NCBI RefSeq assembly: GCF_002001105.1
Contig: NZ_MUNP01000035.1
Span: 1-51,542 of the forward strand
Direction of reading: 5' to 3'
DNA from: Rhodanobacter sp. C06
GTDB taxonomy: Bacteria > Pseudomonadota > Gammaproteobacteria > Xanthomonadales > Rhodanobacteraceae
DNA length: 51,542 nt
This document shows, in pieces, positions 1 through 8,664 of the stretch (the first letter of the stretch is position 1; each line of letters starts with the position of its first letter). Both the position numbers and the translations under genes were made by a program. The notes beneath the pieces are model-generated. The model was not told where the DNA came from. It made no database searches and worked only from the letters and a program-made list of their open reading frames with translations.

Positions 1-1
1 C

Positions 2-277
2 TTCGACCGATACATACGAGAACATGCCAAGCTGCTGGACGTCGGGGCTGCGCATCGGATCGGGCGGTCAGTGATTGAGAACGTCTATGACCGCGGCGGC
101 GCGCGGAGGTTTCTCAACAGCCTGCTACAGCTTGGGTTCCAGAACGGTTCCAAGTTCACTTGCTGGCCAGACAACTCGCGCGCGAACGCGCGGATGCCGG
201 GCAGCTGGTCGCATGTTGCGGACTGTCGCGTGACGAGGCGGAACCTGATTCTCGCGATGCGCACGCCGGCGGCATGA
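2..277 (+). CDS. Partial hypothetical protein, 3' end only
   Basis: The reading frame is open from the left edge to a TGA, giving about 91 residues of a C-terminus. It reads naturally upstream of the first internal GTG (position 71), so the gene very probably begins outside the window. I do not recognise the family. The sequence is mixed charged and hydrophobic with no membrane segment or motif I can name. It runs convergently into the FlhB-like gene with almost no spacer. Its base composition is a little less GC-biased than the flagellar genes beside it, which could mean a different origin, but the piece is too short to be sure. Confidence 0.4.
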   Translation, partial: FDRYIREHAKLLDVGAAHRIGRSVIENVYDRGGARRFLNSLLQLGFQNGSKFTCWPDNSRANARMPGSWSHVADCRVTRRNLILAMRTPAA

Positions 278-278
278 A

Positions 279-545
279 TCAGCCCTGCTCTTCCGCCGCG
301 TCGTAGACCGCGGCGAGCACCGAGGCCGCCGCGGCGTAGAGCAGCACCGGCACGTCGTCGCGCAGACGCAGGCCGGCCAAGAGGGCGGCGATCTGCGGAT
401 CGGGATGCAGCGGCAGGCCCAGTGCCTGTGCGCGGGCGCGCAGGCTTTCCAGAGACTCGGGCGGCAACGCGCGAGTCTCGCCGCTGCCGGGGGCGGACAG
501 GCGCAGGCTGACCCGGCGCGTGGGGGGAGAAGTCGGCGGGTTCAT
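279..545 (-). CDS. FlhB C-terminal-domain-like protein (FhlB type)
   Basis: This 88-residue protein matches the part of the cytoplasmic domain of the flagellar export-gate protein FlhB that follows the autocleavage site. The key stretch is GLPLHPDPQIAALL, then LRLRDDVPVLLYAAAASVLAAVY near the C-terminus. It has no membrane segments and no NPTH cleavage loop, so it is a stand-alone copy of the domain. Such small FlhB-like proteins commonly sit next to fliK and are thought to act with FliK in switching the export substrate. That role is family knowledge and was not tested here. It starts 10 bases after the FliK stop, so the two are co-transcribed. The N-terminus (residues 1-30) is Pro/Ser/Arg-rich. 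Confidence 0.8.
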   Translation of the reverse strand: MNPPTSPPTRRVSLRLSAPGSGETRALPPESLESLRARAQALGLPLHPDPQIAALLAGLRLRDDVPVLLYAAAASVLAAVYDAAEEQG

Positions 546-555
546 GTCGGCGTGC

Positions 556-1701
556 TCATGCGGTGGCCTGCAGCAGCACGGCGCTGTAGCGGTTCGGCGG
601 CTCGGGCAAACCGTGTTGGCAGCTCAGCTGGTCGAGCAGCAGGCCGCAGGCGGCCAGGCGCTGGCGCAGCGCGCCGAACTGGCGCTCCAGCCGTTGCACG
701 GTATCGGCCTGCGCGGCCCACAGTCGCACCGACAGGCGCGGCTCGCGCAGCTGCAGTTCGCCTTGCACTGCGCCCAGCGCGGGCAGGTCCAGCGCGAAGC
801 CCAGGTTCCAGCCGCGGCTGCCGTCGCCGGTGTCGATGGCGTATTCCAGCTGCAGTTGCAGCACGTCGCGGCCGTCCACGCCGTGCAGTGGAATCTCGAT
901 CATCCACGCCGGCAGCGGGCCGCTGGCGGACTCCAGCTGGGCCACCTCGACCCGCGCCAGTGCGGCCTTCACGTCGCCTTGCAGGCGATCGAGCAGTGGC
1001 TCCACTTCGTCGCCCGCCAGCAGCGATGGCGGCAAGGACGCGCGCGGCTGCGCCTGCAGGCCGCGCTGCAGCATGGGGGGCGCGGTGTCGCCGGTGTTCC
1101 GCGTAGCCGGTGCCGGCGCGCGACGGTCGAGCAGGGCGATCAGGCGCAGCAGCGCGCCTTTCCAGTCGTCCTGCAGTAGGGGCGCCGGCTGGCCCGGCGG
1201 ACGCGCAAGCAGGGATTCGAGGAACAGCCCGCTGTGTTCGATCGCCACGCGCAGGCCTTCGCCGCGGGTGACCTCGGCCGGGCTGGGCATCGCCTGTTCG
1301 AGCAGGGCGAGCGCGTTGCGCAGCTCCGGCGGCAGTTGGCGCAGCACCGGCCGCTGGGCCAGCGCGTCCAGCGTGGCCAGCAGTGGCGCGTAGCCGTTCT
1401 GTTGCGGCAGGCGCTCGCGCAGGGCGCGTTGCAGCACGGGGTCGGTCGGCTGCGCGAGCAACTCCAGTTGCGGCTGGGCGCCCAGGCTCAGCACGCGCAC
1501 CTGGAATTGCGCGGGCAGCTGTCCGCCCGCCACGTCGGCCTCCACCGTCAGCGTGCCGATCTGCAGGACCTGCAGACCCTGCGCATTCACGCCCAGCGGC
1601 CGCGCCAGCAGCACGCTGCCGATGCGCCAGCTGGGCGCGGCGCTGCCGGAGGCGGCGCCGGCCCAGGTCAGGGCGGCAAGGCTGGTCGGCTGGATGATCA
1701 A
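556..1701 (-). CDS. fliK: Flagellar hook-length control protein FliK family
   Basis: This 381-residue protein carries a C-terminal Flg_hook-type domain (about residues 265-365), recognisable by the run LPAWMIEIPLHG, then GWNLGFALDLPALGAVQGEL and RLWAA. The middle is Gln/Leu/Ala/Pro-rich and poorly conserved, as in FliK proteins, which measure hook length and trigger the switch from rod/hook to filament export. I chose the TTG at 1701 because AGGA lies about 8 bases upstream; the longer open frame beyond it is the shadow of cheA on the other strand. The N-terminus is shorter than that of enteric FliK. The next gene is the FlhB-like protein, its expected partner. The divergent cluster on the plus strand encodes chemotaxis. 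Confidence 0.75.
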   Translation of the reverse strand: MIIQPTSLAALTWAGAASGSAAPSWRIGSVLLARPLGVNAQGLQVLQIGTLTVEADVAGGQLPAQFQVRVLSLGAQPQLELLAQPTDPVLQRALRERLPQQNGYAPLLATLDALAQRPVLRQLPPELRNALALLEQAMPSPAEVTRGEGLRVAIEHSGLFLESLLARPPGQPAPLLQDDWKGALLRLIALLDRRAPAPATRNTGDTAPPMLQRGLQAQPRASLPPSLLAGDEVEPLLDRLQGDVKAALARVEVAQLESASGPLPAWMIEIPLHGVDGRDVLQLQLEYAIDTGDGSRGWNLGFALDLPALGAVQGELQLREPRLSVRLWAAQADTVQRLERQFGALRQRLAACGLLLDQLSCQHGLPEPPNRYSAVLLQATA

Positions 1702-1808
1702 GCGGATTCCTGCACGTGGAGGGTAGCGTCGAGAGCGGACTCGTCCCGGAGGACATCGACCGTTTTCGCACGAACTTGAGGCGACGTCACCGGAACGGCA
1801 AACGGGCC

Positions 1809-1835
1809 TAAAGCGTGCACCAGCGCGGCCGATAA
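1809..1835 (+). promoter_or_regulatory. Sigma-28 (FliA) promoter for the STAS-cheY-cheA operon
   Basis: TAAA at 1809-1812 is followed, after exactly 15 bases, by GCCGATAA at 1828-1835. This is a full match to the core FliA consensus (TAAA-N15-GCCGATAA). It lies about 40 bases upstream of the STAS start on the same strand. Late flagellar and chemotaxis genes are the usual FliA regulon. Confidence 0.85.
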
Positions 1836-1877
1836 GCCCAGCAGTCGGCGCCAACGGGCGCGAACGGAGCGATGGGC

Positions 1878-2204
1878 ATGGCCGGCAAGCGGGCGGCGAA
1901 ACGGGACGGCGAACAGGCGGCAGGCGAGGCGGTGGTGCTGCCGCCGGACTGCCGCATGGCCACCCTGGCGGCGCTGCACACCGAACTGGTGGCGGCGTTG
2001 CCGGGCGGCGCCGTCGAGCTCGACGGCAGCCAGGTGGAGCGTGTGGATACCGCCGCGCTGCAGCTGCTGGTGCTGCTGCGCCGCGCGCTGGACGGTCGCG
2101 GCGGCACGCTGGCTTGGCGCGGCAGCAGTGCGGCCCTGAACGACGCGGCCGGGCTCTTGGGCCTGGCGAAGATTCTGGAACTGCCGGCCGCCCGGCCGGC
2201 CTGA
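1878..2204 (+). CDS. STAS-domain protein, first gene of the chemotaxis operon
   Basis: This 108-residue protein is a single STAS fold. After a short basic N-terminus come VVLPPDCRMATLAALHTEL, VELDGSQVERVDTAALQLLVLLRRAL and a C-terminal GLAKILEL. STAS proteins act as anti-sigma-factor antagonists or as partners in phospho-switches. The usual phosphorylated Ser/Thr would lie in ERVDTAALQ, where T and the preceding D are present. I took the ATG at 1878 because GGAG (1866-1869) is 8 bases away. The in-frame ATG at 1872 is only 2 bases from it. No cognate kinase or phosphatase is nearby. Its operon partners are cheY and cheA, so a link to chemosensory output is likely but unproven. Confidence 0.75.
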   Translation: MAGKRAAKRDGEQAAGEAVVLPPDCRMATLAALHTELVAALPGGAVELDGSQVERVDTAALQLLVLLRRALDGRGGTLAWRGSSAALNDAAGLLGLAKILELPAARPA

Positions 2205-2217
2205 ACGAGGTGGCAGC

Positions 2218-2580
2218 ATGGCAAAGATTCTCGCGGTAGACGATTCGGCTTCGATGCGCGGCATGGTGGCCTTCACCCTGCGCGGCGCGGGCCACGAGGT
2301 GACCGAGGCCGAGAACGGCCAGTTGGCGCTGGATGCGGCCGGCGGCAGCGCGTTCGACCTGGTGCTGGCCGACGTCAACATGCCGGTGATGGACGGCATC
2401 AGCATGGTGCGCGCGCTGCGCGCGAAGCCCGAGTACAAGGGCGTGCCGATCCTGATGCTCACCACCGAGTCGCACACCGAGAAGAAGATGGAAGGCAAGG
2501 CCGCCGGCGCCACCGGCTGGCTGGTCAAGCCGTTCGACCCCGAGCAGCTGCTGGCCACCGTCAAGCGCGTGCTGGGTTAA
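2218..2580 (+). CDS. cheY: Chemotaxis response regulator CheY
   Basis: This 120-residue protein is a single receiver domain with no output domain. The acidic pair is D8-D9, the phosphorylated aspartate is D52 (ADVNMPVMDG), the conserved Thr is in LMLTTES (T82/T83), and the lysine is K104 in VKPF. When phosphorylated by CheA it would bind the flagellar switch protein FliM. A GAGGTGG ribosome site lies 5 bases before the ATG. It starts 13 bases after the STAS gene and precedes cheA by 9 bases, so the three form one operon. Confidence 0.95.
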   Translation: MAKILAVDDSASMRGMVAFTLRGAGHEVTEAENGQLALDAAGGSAFDLVLADVNMPVMDGISMVRALRAKPEYKGVPILMLTTESHTEKKMEGKAAGATGWLVKPFDPEQLLATVKRVLG

Positions 2581-2589
2581 GGGGCATCG

Positions 2590-4593
2590 ATGGCCACGGT
2601 TGATCTCAGCCAGTTCCACCAGACCTTCTTCGAGGAAAGCCACGAAGGCCTCGACGCGATGGAGGCGGCGCTGCTGGCGCTGGACTCGGGCTCGACCGAC
2701 CACGAGCTGGTGCACACCATCTTCCGCGCGGCGCATTCGATCAAGGGCGGCGCGGCGACGTTCGGCTTCGCCGACATGGCCGCGTTCACCCACGTGGCCG
2801 AATCGCTGCTGGAGGAAGTGCGCAGCGAACGCCGCGCGGTGGATGCCGGCTTGATCGACCTGCTGCTGCGCTCGCTCGACTGCCTGCGCGGCATGCTGGA
2901 CCGCACCAGTCGCGGCCAGCCCGCGGCCGACGCCGGCAGCGAGGCGCTGCGCGCCGAGCTGGCGCAGCTGGTCGCGGGCGCGCCGGCGCCCGCCGCGGTG
3001 CAGGCGTCGGCCGCGCCGGCCACCGGCTGGGCGATCCGCTTCGTCGCGCTGCCGCACCTGCTGCAGACCGGCAACGATCCCCTCCGCGTGTTCAACGAAT
3101 TGCAGACATTGGGCCGGCTGGAAGTGCTGCGCGCCTTCGTGACCGAATCCGCGCCCGCGGACTTCGCCGCGCTCGATCCTGGCCAGTGCCATCTCGGCTG
3201 GGAGCTGCGCCTGCACGGCGCGGTGGCGCGCGCGGATCTCGACGCCGTGTTCGACTGGCTGGACGGCGACTGCGAACTCGCCATCGCGCCGCTGGCCGCG
3301 GCCGCGACCGAAGCCGTCGTGGCGACGCCGGTGCCGGTCGCAGCGGCGACGCCTGCTGCGGAAACGCCGGCGCCGGCACGCGAGGCCACCGTCGCGAGCG
3401 GTGCAGGCCACACCGATGGCGGCTCGATCCGCGTGGGCATCGACAAGGTCGATGCGCTGATCGACATGATGGGCGAGCTGGTGATCACCCAGTCCATGCT
3501 CAGCGACATCGGCGAGCATTTCGATCTTTCGCAGCTGGAGCGGCTGCGCGAGGGGCTAGCCCAGCTCGAACGCAACACGCGCGAGCTGCAGGACAGCGTG
3601 ATGCGCATCCGCATGCTGCCGATCGGCAGCGTGTTCAACCGCTTCCCGCGCCTGGTGCGCGACCTCGAGCGCAAGCTCGGCAAGCAGGTGCGGTTGGAGC
3701 TGCACGGCGAGCACACCGAGCTGGACAAGACCGTACTGGAGAAGATCGGCGATCCGATGGTGCACCTGGTGCGCAACGCGATCGACCACGGCCTGGAAAT
3801 GCCGGAGCAGCGCCGCGCCGCGGGCAAGTCGGAAACCGGCACGCTCACGCTCGACGCTCACCACGAGGGCAGCAACATCATCGTGCGGATCAGCGACGAC
3901 GGCGCCGGCCTGAGTCATGAACGCATTCGCGCCAAGGCGGTGGAGCGAGGGCTGGTTTCGGCCACCCAGCCGCTGAGCGACGACGAGGTGGCCGAGCTGA
4001 TTTTCCAGCCCGGCTTCTCCACCGCGGCCCAGGCCACCGACCTTTCCGGCCGCGGCGTGGGCATGGACGTCGTGCGCCGCAACGTGCGCGACCTCGGCGG
4101 CAGCGTGGGCGTGAAGAGCGTGGCCGGCCAGGGCAGTGTGTTCACCATCGCGCTGCCGCTGACGCTGGCGATCATCGACGGTCTGGTCACCACGGTGGGC
4201 GCCGAACGCTACATCGTGCCGCTGATCTCCATCGTCGAATCGTTGCGCCTGCCGGCCGACGCCGTGCGCCGCACCGCCGGCGGCGGCGAGGTGTTCCGCT
4301 TCCGCGACGAATACCTGCCGGTGATCCGCCTGCACCACGCCTTCGGCTGTGCCGACGCGGTCACCGCGATCGAGCGCGGCATCGTGGTGGTGGTCGAGGA
4401 CGGCGGCCAGCGCGTGGGCCTGCTGGTCGACGAACTGGTGGGCCAGCAGCAGGCGGTGATCAAGTCGCTGGAGAAGCATTACCAGCAGGTACAGGGCGTG
4501 TCGGGAGCCACCATCGTCAGCGACGGTTCGGTGGCGCTGATCGTCGACGTGGGCGGCGTGGTGCGGCTGGGACGGCGCGGCAAGGCGGCCTGA
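2590..4593 (+). CDS. cheA: Chemotaxis histidine kinase CheA
   Basis: This 667-residue protein has the full CheA layout. The Hpt (P1) domain has the phosphorylated His49 in FRAAHSIKGGA. A poorly conserved linker (P2 region) is Ala/Pro-rich around residues 235-275. The dimerisation helices (P3) start near VDALIDMMGELVITQSML. The HATPase domain (P4) has the N box HLVRNAIDHGLE, the G1 box ISDDGAGLS and the G2 box GRGVGMDVV. The CheW-like P5 domain covers the last 140 residues. It autophosphorylates under receptor control and passes phosphate to CheY and CheB. AAGGGG sits 6 bases before the ATG. The frame closes at 4593, before a REP pair and a second promoter. Confidence 0.97.
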   Translation: MATVDLSQFHQTFFEESHEGLDAMEAALLALDSGSTDHELVHTIFRAAHSIKGGAATFGFADMAAFTHVAESLLEEVRSERRAVDAGLIDLLLRSLDCLRGMLDRTSRGQPAADAGSEALRAELAQLVAGAPAPAAVQASAAPATGWAIRFVALPHLLQTGNDPLRVFNELQTLGRLEVLRAFVTESAPADFAALDPGQCHLGWELRLHGAVARADLDAVFDWLDGDCELAIAPLAAAATEAVVATPVPVAAATPAAETPAPAREATVASGAGHTDGGSIRVGIDKVDALIDMMGELVITQSMLSDIGEHFDLSQLERLREGLAQLERNTRELQDSVMRIRMLPIGSVFNRFPRLVRDLERKLGKQVRLELHGEHTELDKTVLEKIGDPMVHLVRNAIDHGLEMPEQRRAAGKSETGTLTLDAHHEGSNIIVRISDDGAGLSHERIRAKAVERGLVSATQPLSDDEVAELIFQPGFSTAAQATDLSGRGVGMDVVRRNVRDLGGSVGVKSVAGQGSVFTIALPLTLAIIDGLVTTVGAERYIVPLISIVESLRLPADAVRRTAGGGEVFRFRDEYLPVIRLHHAFGCADAVTAIERGIVVVVEDGGQRVGLLVDELVGQQQAVIKSLEKHYQQVQGVSGATIVSDGSVALIVDVGGVVRLGRRGKAA

Positions 4594-4625
4594 GCGTTTC
4601 CTTGCCCGGATCGATGCAGCCTTCC

Positions 4626-4690
4626 GTAGGTCGGGATTCATCCCGACAACGCACTCCGTGGGTGAAGGGCCGGGATGAATCCCGACCTGC
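4626..4690. repeat. GTAG-type REP pair between cheA and cheW
   Basis: GTAG at 4626-4629 is followed by an 8-bp perfect hairpin (gtcgggat/tc/atcccgac, 4630-4647). An inverted second copy lies at 4671-4690, with GCAG in place of GTAG at its foot. The 23 bases between carry no gene. This is the head-to-head arrangement typical of REP/BIME elements mobilised by TnpA-REP (RAYT) proteins. No RAYT gene is in the window. Confidence 0.75.
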
Positions 4691-4744
4691 GCAGGCAGCC
4701 GTTCGCTGGGCCGCGTTTTCGCGTATTTGCCTCCGGTGGTGCGC

Positions 4745-4771
4745 TCAAGTCCGCCGCGTCCGGGCCGATAC
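4745..4771 (+). promoter_or_regulatory. Probable sigma-28 promoter for cheW-mcp-cheRDB
   Basis: TCAA (4745-4748, within TCAAGT) and GCCGATAC (4764-4771) are separated by 15 bases. The spacing is the same as in the promoter before STAS-cheY, and two bases differ from the core consensus. It lies 50 bases before cheW, after the REP pair that separates cheW from cheA. Confidence 0.65.
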
Positions 4772-4821
4772 AAGACCGAGGCCGGGCGCCCCACAGGCGC
4801 CCATCACGAGGTAGACGATCC

Positions 4822-5328
4822 ATGCACGAACACCACGCAGGCACGGCAGCCACCGTGCAGCAGCTCACCTTCAGCCTGGCCGGCGAGGAGTACGGCGTCG
4901 ACATCCTGGCGGTGCGCGAGATTCGCGGCTGGTCGCGGGTGACCCGCATCCCGCAGGCGTCCGCGTACATGCTCGGCGTGCTGAACCTGCGCGGCGCGAT
5001 CGTGCCGGTGCTGGACCTGCGCCTGCGCTTCGGGCTGGAACGCGAGAGCTACGACGACAACACGGTGATGATCGTGGTGGCCGTGGCCGAGCGCCTGTTC
5101 GGCATCGTGGTGGACGCGGTGTCCGACGTGGTCGACATCGATCCGGCGACGGTCAAGCCGGTGCCGGACATGGGCGCGATCGTCGACACCCGCTACCTCA
5201 AAGGTCTGACCACCCATGCCGAACGCATGCTGATGCTGCTGGACGTGGAGAAGCTGATGCGTCCGGAAGACGTGGAAACGCTGGACGCCGCGCTGCCGGC
5301 CGTCCGCGAAGTCGAAGTTGCCGCCTGA
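4822..5328 (+). CDS. cheW: Chemotaxis coupling protein CheW
   Basis: This 168-residue protein is a single CheW domain, from [23 protein letters not shown] to the C-terminal helix near [11 protein letters not shown]. It contains the conserved [16 protein letters not shown] strand pair that binds receptor tips and the CheA P5 domain. The ATG at 4822 has GAGGT about 9 bases upstream. An in-frame extension back to 4675 would run through the second REP half and the promoter, so I reject it. The next gene starts 13 bases after its stop. The spacing and the promoter upstream suggest that cheW heads the second transcript of the cluster. Confidence 0.93.
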   Translation: MHEHHAGTAATVQQLTFSLAGEEYGVDILAVREIRGWSRVTRIPQASAYMLGVLNLRGAIVPVLDLRLRFGLERESYDDNTVMIVVAVAERLFGIVVDAVSDVVDIDPATVKPVPDMGAIVDTRYLKGLTTHAERMLMLLDVEKLMRPEDVETLDAALPAVREVEVAA

Positions 5329-5341
5329 TTCGGGAATCACG

Positions 5342-7060
5342 ATGAACATCAAGAAATTCACTGCGCGTTTCGCCAAGTTTTCCACCTTGTCGGTCAAGGC
5401 CCGCCTGATCGGCACCTTCGCGCTGCTCGCGATCATGCTGGTGGCGGGTGCCGGCGTGGGCCTGGGCGTGATGTCCTGGCAGAACGAGGGGATGCGCCAC
5501 AGTTACGAGGAGGCCATGGTGCCGGCGCAGCTGATGGGCGAGTTGCGCTCCAAGTCGCTGATGAACTTCGTCGTGCTGGGCGAGGCGGCCGACGTGATCG
5601 GCAAGGCCGACCAAGTGAAGCAGAAGGTCGCCGAGTCCGAGAAGATCCAGAAGGAGATCGCCGCGGCCAACAAGCAGCTGTCGGGGATGCCGTTGAGCGC
5701 AGACATCGCGGCGAAGTACAAAGCCTATCGCGCCACCGACGCGGATTACGCGAGCAGCCTGAAGGATGTCTACGACGCGCTCGGCCAGAACGACGACGGC
5801 ACCCGCGACCTGCTGGAGATGGAAGTGCGCCCGTCGCTGATGATGCGGCTGGACGCGCTCGACAAGCTGATCCGGGCGCAGGGCGACGAGGTGAAGCAGG
5901 TCTACCAGACCCAGGTCAGCCGCTACGGCGTGGTGCGGGCGCTGGTGCTGGTCACGCTGTCCGGCGGCCTGATCTTCGCGCTGCTGGTGGCGACCCTGCT
6001 GGTGCGTTCGATCAGTGGCACGCTGGCGCGCCTGGTGACGGTGGCGCACGCGATCGCCGAAGGCCGGCTGGGTCACGGCATCAAGGTGAAGCGGATGGAC
6101 GAGCTGGGCCGCCTGCTCGACGCGTTCCGGGTGATGGACGAGCGCCTCGCGGCGATCGTGGGCGAGGTGCGCCAGGGTTCCGATGCGGTGTCGAGCGCGG
6201 CGCAGCAGATCGCGCGCGGCAATGACGACCTCAGCCAGCGCACGCAGGAACAGGCTTCCAGCCTGGAGGAAACCGCCTCGTCGATGGAGGAGATGACCTC
6301 CACCGTGAAGCAGAACGCGGAGAACGCCAGCCACGCCAACCAGCTGGCGCGCGGCGCCCGCGAGCAGGCCGAGCACGGCGGCGAGGTGGCCGGCAAGGCG
6401 ATCGTCGCGATGGCCGAGATCGATGCCTCCAGCCGCAAGATCGGCGACATCGTGGGCTTGATCCAGGAGATCGCGTTCCAGACCAACCTGCTGGCGCTGA
6501 ACGCCGCGGTGGAAGCGGCGCGCGCCGGCGAGCAGGGACGCGGCTTCGCGGTGGTGGCCAGCGAGGTGCGCAACCTGGCGCAGCGCAGTGCCGGCGCGGC
6601 GAAGGAGATCAAGGGCCTGATCGCCGAGAGCGAGGAGAAGGTGCGCAGCGGTTCGGAGCTGGTCAACCAGTCCGGCAAGGCGCTGGCCGACATCGTCGAG
6701 AGCGTGAAGAAGGTCACCGACATCGTGGCCGAGATCGCCGCAGCCAGCCAGGAACAGTCGGCCGGCATCGACCAGGTCAACAACGCCGTGATGCAGATGG
6801 ACGAGATGACCCAGCAGAACGCGGCGCTGGTCGAGGAAGCCTCGGCCGCCGCCCGCGCCATGCAGGAGCAGGCCGGCGACCTGACCAGCCAGGTGGGCTT
6901 CTTCCGTCTCGCCGGCGATGCCGCGGCGGCGGACGTGCCGCCGGCGCGCGCGAAGGAAGTGGCCAAGGCCACCGAGGCGGTGTTCGCCGCGGTGCGCAAG
7001 GCGCCGCCGCGCGCGATGGCCGCCGAAGCGGCGGATGCCGGCGCCTGGAAGGAGTTCTGA
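5342..7060 (+). CDS. Methyl-accepting chemotaxis protein with CheR-docking C-terminus
   Basis: This 572-residue receptor has a first membrane segment at about residues 20-43 and a helical periplasmic ligand domain (4-helix-bundle type) to about 195. The second membrane segment is near [19 protein letters not shown], followed by a HAMP domain and a long signalling hairpin whose tip reads [21 protein letters not shown]. The C-terminus ends AWKEF, which fits the x-W-x-x-F pentapeptide used by enteric receptors (NWETF) to tether CheR and CheB. The cheR gene begins 2 bases after its stop. I took the ATG at 5342, with GGGAA upstream, and not the ATG at 5318, which overlaps cheW. The ligand cannot be read from sequence. 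Confidence 0.92.
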   Translation: MNIKKFTARFAKFSTLSVKARLIGTFALLAIMLVAGAGVGLGVMSWQNEGMRHSYEEAMVPAQLMGELRSKSLMNFVVLGEAADVIGKADQVKQKVAESEKIQKEIAAANKQLSGMPLSADIAAKYKAYRATDADYASSLKDVYDALGQNDDGTRDLLEMEVRPSLMMRLDALDKLIRAQGDEVKQVYQTQVSRYGVVRALVLVTLSGGLIFALLVATLLVRSISGTLARLVTVAHAIAEGRLGHGIKVKRMDELGRLLDAFRVMDERLAAIVGEVRQGSDAVSSAAQQIARGNDDLSQRTQEQASSLEETASSMEEMTSTVKQNAENASHANQLARGAREQAEHGGEVAGKAIVAMAEIDASSRKIGDIVGLIQEIAFQTNLLALNAAVEAARAGEQGRGFAVVASEVRNLAQRSAGAAKEIKGLIAESEEKVRSGSELVNQSGKALADIVESVKKVTDIVAEIAAASQEQSAGIDQVNNAVMQMDEMTQQNAALVEEASAAARAMQEQAGDLTSQVGFFRLAGDAAAADVPPARAKEVAKATEAVFAAVRKAPPRAMAAEAADAGAWKEF

Positions 7061-7062
7061 GC

Positions 7063-7944
7063 GTGGCCGTCGCCGCCGGTGCGATCAAGCGTGATGCGGC
7101 ACCCGCGGGCGACGGCACGACCCTGCTTGGCGAGGCGGAGTTCCGCTTCCTGCGCGACTTCGTCTACGAGCACTGCGGCATCGCGCTGGGCGAACACAAG
7201 CGCCAGCTGGTGCAGGGGCGGCTGGCGCGGCGCCTGCGTGCGCTGGGCCTGCCCAACTACGCCGCCTATTGCGCGCTGCTGCGCAGCGATCCGAACGGCG
7301 AGTTGGGCGAACTGGCCAGCGCGATCAGCACCAACGTCACCGCGTTCTTCCGCGAGCCGCACCATTACGAGCTGCTGGAGAACGAGCTGCTGCCGCAGTG
7401 GCTGGTGCACAAGCGCCGCGACGGCGACCGGCTCAGGATCTGGTCGGCCGGCTGTTCCAGCGGCGAGGAGCCGTATGCGCTGGCGATGGTGCTGGCCGAG
7501 GCGCTGGAGAAGCATGGCGCCACCGGCGTCGACGCGAGGATCCTCGCCACCGACCTGTCGCCGCAGGCGCTGGAAACGGCGCGCAACGGCGTGTATCCGC
7601 TGGACAAGCTGGACGGCATCAGCGAGGAGCGCCGCCGCTGGCTGCTGCGCGGCGCCGGCGAGTACGAAGGCTACGCCTGCGTGCATCCGCGGCTGCGCGA
7701 GCTGGTGACCGTGCAGCCGCTGAACCTGCTGCACGACTGGCCGATGCGCGGGCCGTTCGACGCGATCTTCTGCCGCAACGTGGTGATCTACTTCGACCAG
7801 CCGACCAAGCAGCGGCTGTTCAGCCGCTACGCCGCGCTGCTGCCGGCGGGCGGCCACCTGTTCCTGGGCCATTCCGAGTCGCTGCACGGCATCAACGACG
7901 ACTTCGAACTGATCGGGCGCACCGTCTACCGGAAGCGCGCCTGA
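7063..7944 (+). CDS. cheR: Chemotaxis protein methyltransferase CheR
   Basis: This 293-residue protein starts at GTG with GGAG in the tail of the preceding receptor gene. It has the N-terminal helical domain (FRFLRDFVYEHCGIALGEHK) and the SAM-binding domain with IWSAGCSSGEEPYALAMVL, ILATDLSPQALE and FDAIFCRNVVIYFD, closing with GGHLFLGHSESL. It methylates receptor glutamates for adaptation. The last base of its stop codon is the first base of the cheD ATG (tgATG), so translation is probably coupled. The receptor just upstream carries a docking pentapeptide, consistent with CheR being used on it. Confidence 0.95.
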   Translation: MAVAAGAIKRDAAPAGDGTTLLGEAEFRFLRDFVYEHCGIALGEHKRQLVQGRLARRLRALGLPNYAAYCALLRSDPNGELGELASAISTNVTAFFREPHHYELLENELLPQWLVHKRRDGDRLRIWSAGCSSGEEPYALAMVLAEALEKHGATGVDARILATDLSPQALETARNGVYPLDKLDGISEERRRWLLRGAGEYEGYACVHPRLRELVTVQPLNLLHDWPMRGPFDAIFCRNVVIYFDQPTKQRLFSRYAALLPAGGHLFLGHSESLHGINDDFELIGRTVYRKRA

Positions 7945-8594
7945 TGCTGGCACGCACAGCCGAGCGCCGGGCCACGCCCACCCTGCCCGAGGCCATGCCC
8001 GGCTTCGAGCACCTGCGCCGGTTCTGGGATCCCGCGCAGAACTGCATGGTGGTCAAGGTGCTGCCGGGCGAGTTCTACGTGGGCGCGCAGGACGAGCTGG
8101 TCAGCACCGTGCTCGGTTCCTGCGTGGCGGCCTGCGTGCACGACCCCGTCCGCGGCATTGGCGGCATGAACCATTTCATGCTGCCCGAGCCGCGCGGCGC
8201 CAGCGACGGCTGGTCGTCCACCGTGGGGCGCGCGGCGCGCTACGGCAGCGACGCGATGGAACAGCTGATCAACGCGGTGCTGAAGGCCGGCGGGCAGCGC
8301 ACGGACCTCAGGGTGAAGGTGTTCGGCGGCGGCCGCGTGCTGGCGCAGATGAGCGACGTGGGCCAGCGCAACATCGACTTCGTGCGCCGCTACATCGCCG
8401 CCGAACGGCTGCCGCTGGTGGCCGAGGACCTGGGCGACGTGTACCCGCGCCAGGTGCAGTTTTTCCCGCTGAGCGGCCGGGTGCGCGTGCGCCAGTTGCG
8501 CCGCAGCGACGACGTGGCGCTGGTGGCCGACGAGCGCGGCTACCTCAAGCGTTTGGCAAACGATCCGATAAAGGGTGAGGTCGAGCTGTTCTGA
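7944..8594 (+). CDS. cheD: Chemoreceptor glutamine deamidase CheD
   Basis: This 216-residue protein has the Cys-His catalytic pair of CheD in LGSCVAACVHDP (C) and GGMNHFMLPE (H), then AMEQLINAVLKAGG and KVFGGGRVL. CheD deamidates specific glutamines in receptors and in some species interacts with CheC. No cheC or cheX is in this cluster, so the deamidase role is the safer reading. The N-terminal 40 residues are an extension rich in Arg/Pro/Leu. The last residues read GEVELF, which closely resembles the GEIELF end of the second receptor-like protein downstream. The start overlaps the cheR stop by one base. Confidence 0.93.
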   Translation: MLARTAERRATPTLPEAMPGFEHLRRFWDPAQNCMVVKVLPGEFYVGAQDELVSTVLGSCVAACVHDPVRGIGGMNHFMLPEPRGASDGWSSTVGRAARYGSDAMEQLINAVLKAGGQRTDLRVKVFGGGRVLAQMSDVGQRNIDFVRRYIAAERLPLVAEDLGDVYPRQVQFFPLSGRVRVRQLRRSDDVALVADERGYLKRLANDPIKGEVELF

Positions 8595-8664
8595 CGCCGG
8601 GCGCCGGCGCGGCATCGACCGGGCCATCGTCTTCGGCGACGGGCCCGCATGGCCAAGGTGAGCA

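Noticed and set aside
556-3519. A 987-residue minus-strand frame across cheA, cheY and fliK
   Set aside because: Only the part after the TTG at 1701 has family similarity. The rest is the antisense shadow of GC-rich cheA with His/Arg/Gln-rich composition.
4675-4821. N-terminal extension of CheW to 217 residues
   Set aside because: It runs through the second REP half and the probable FliA promoter, and the ATG at 4822 has a ribosome site and gives a normal CheW length.
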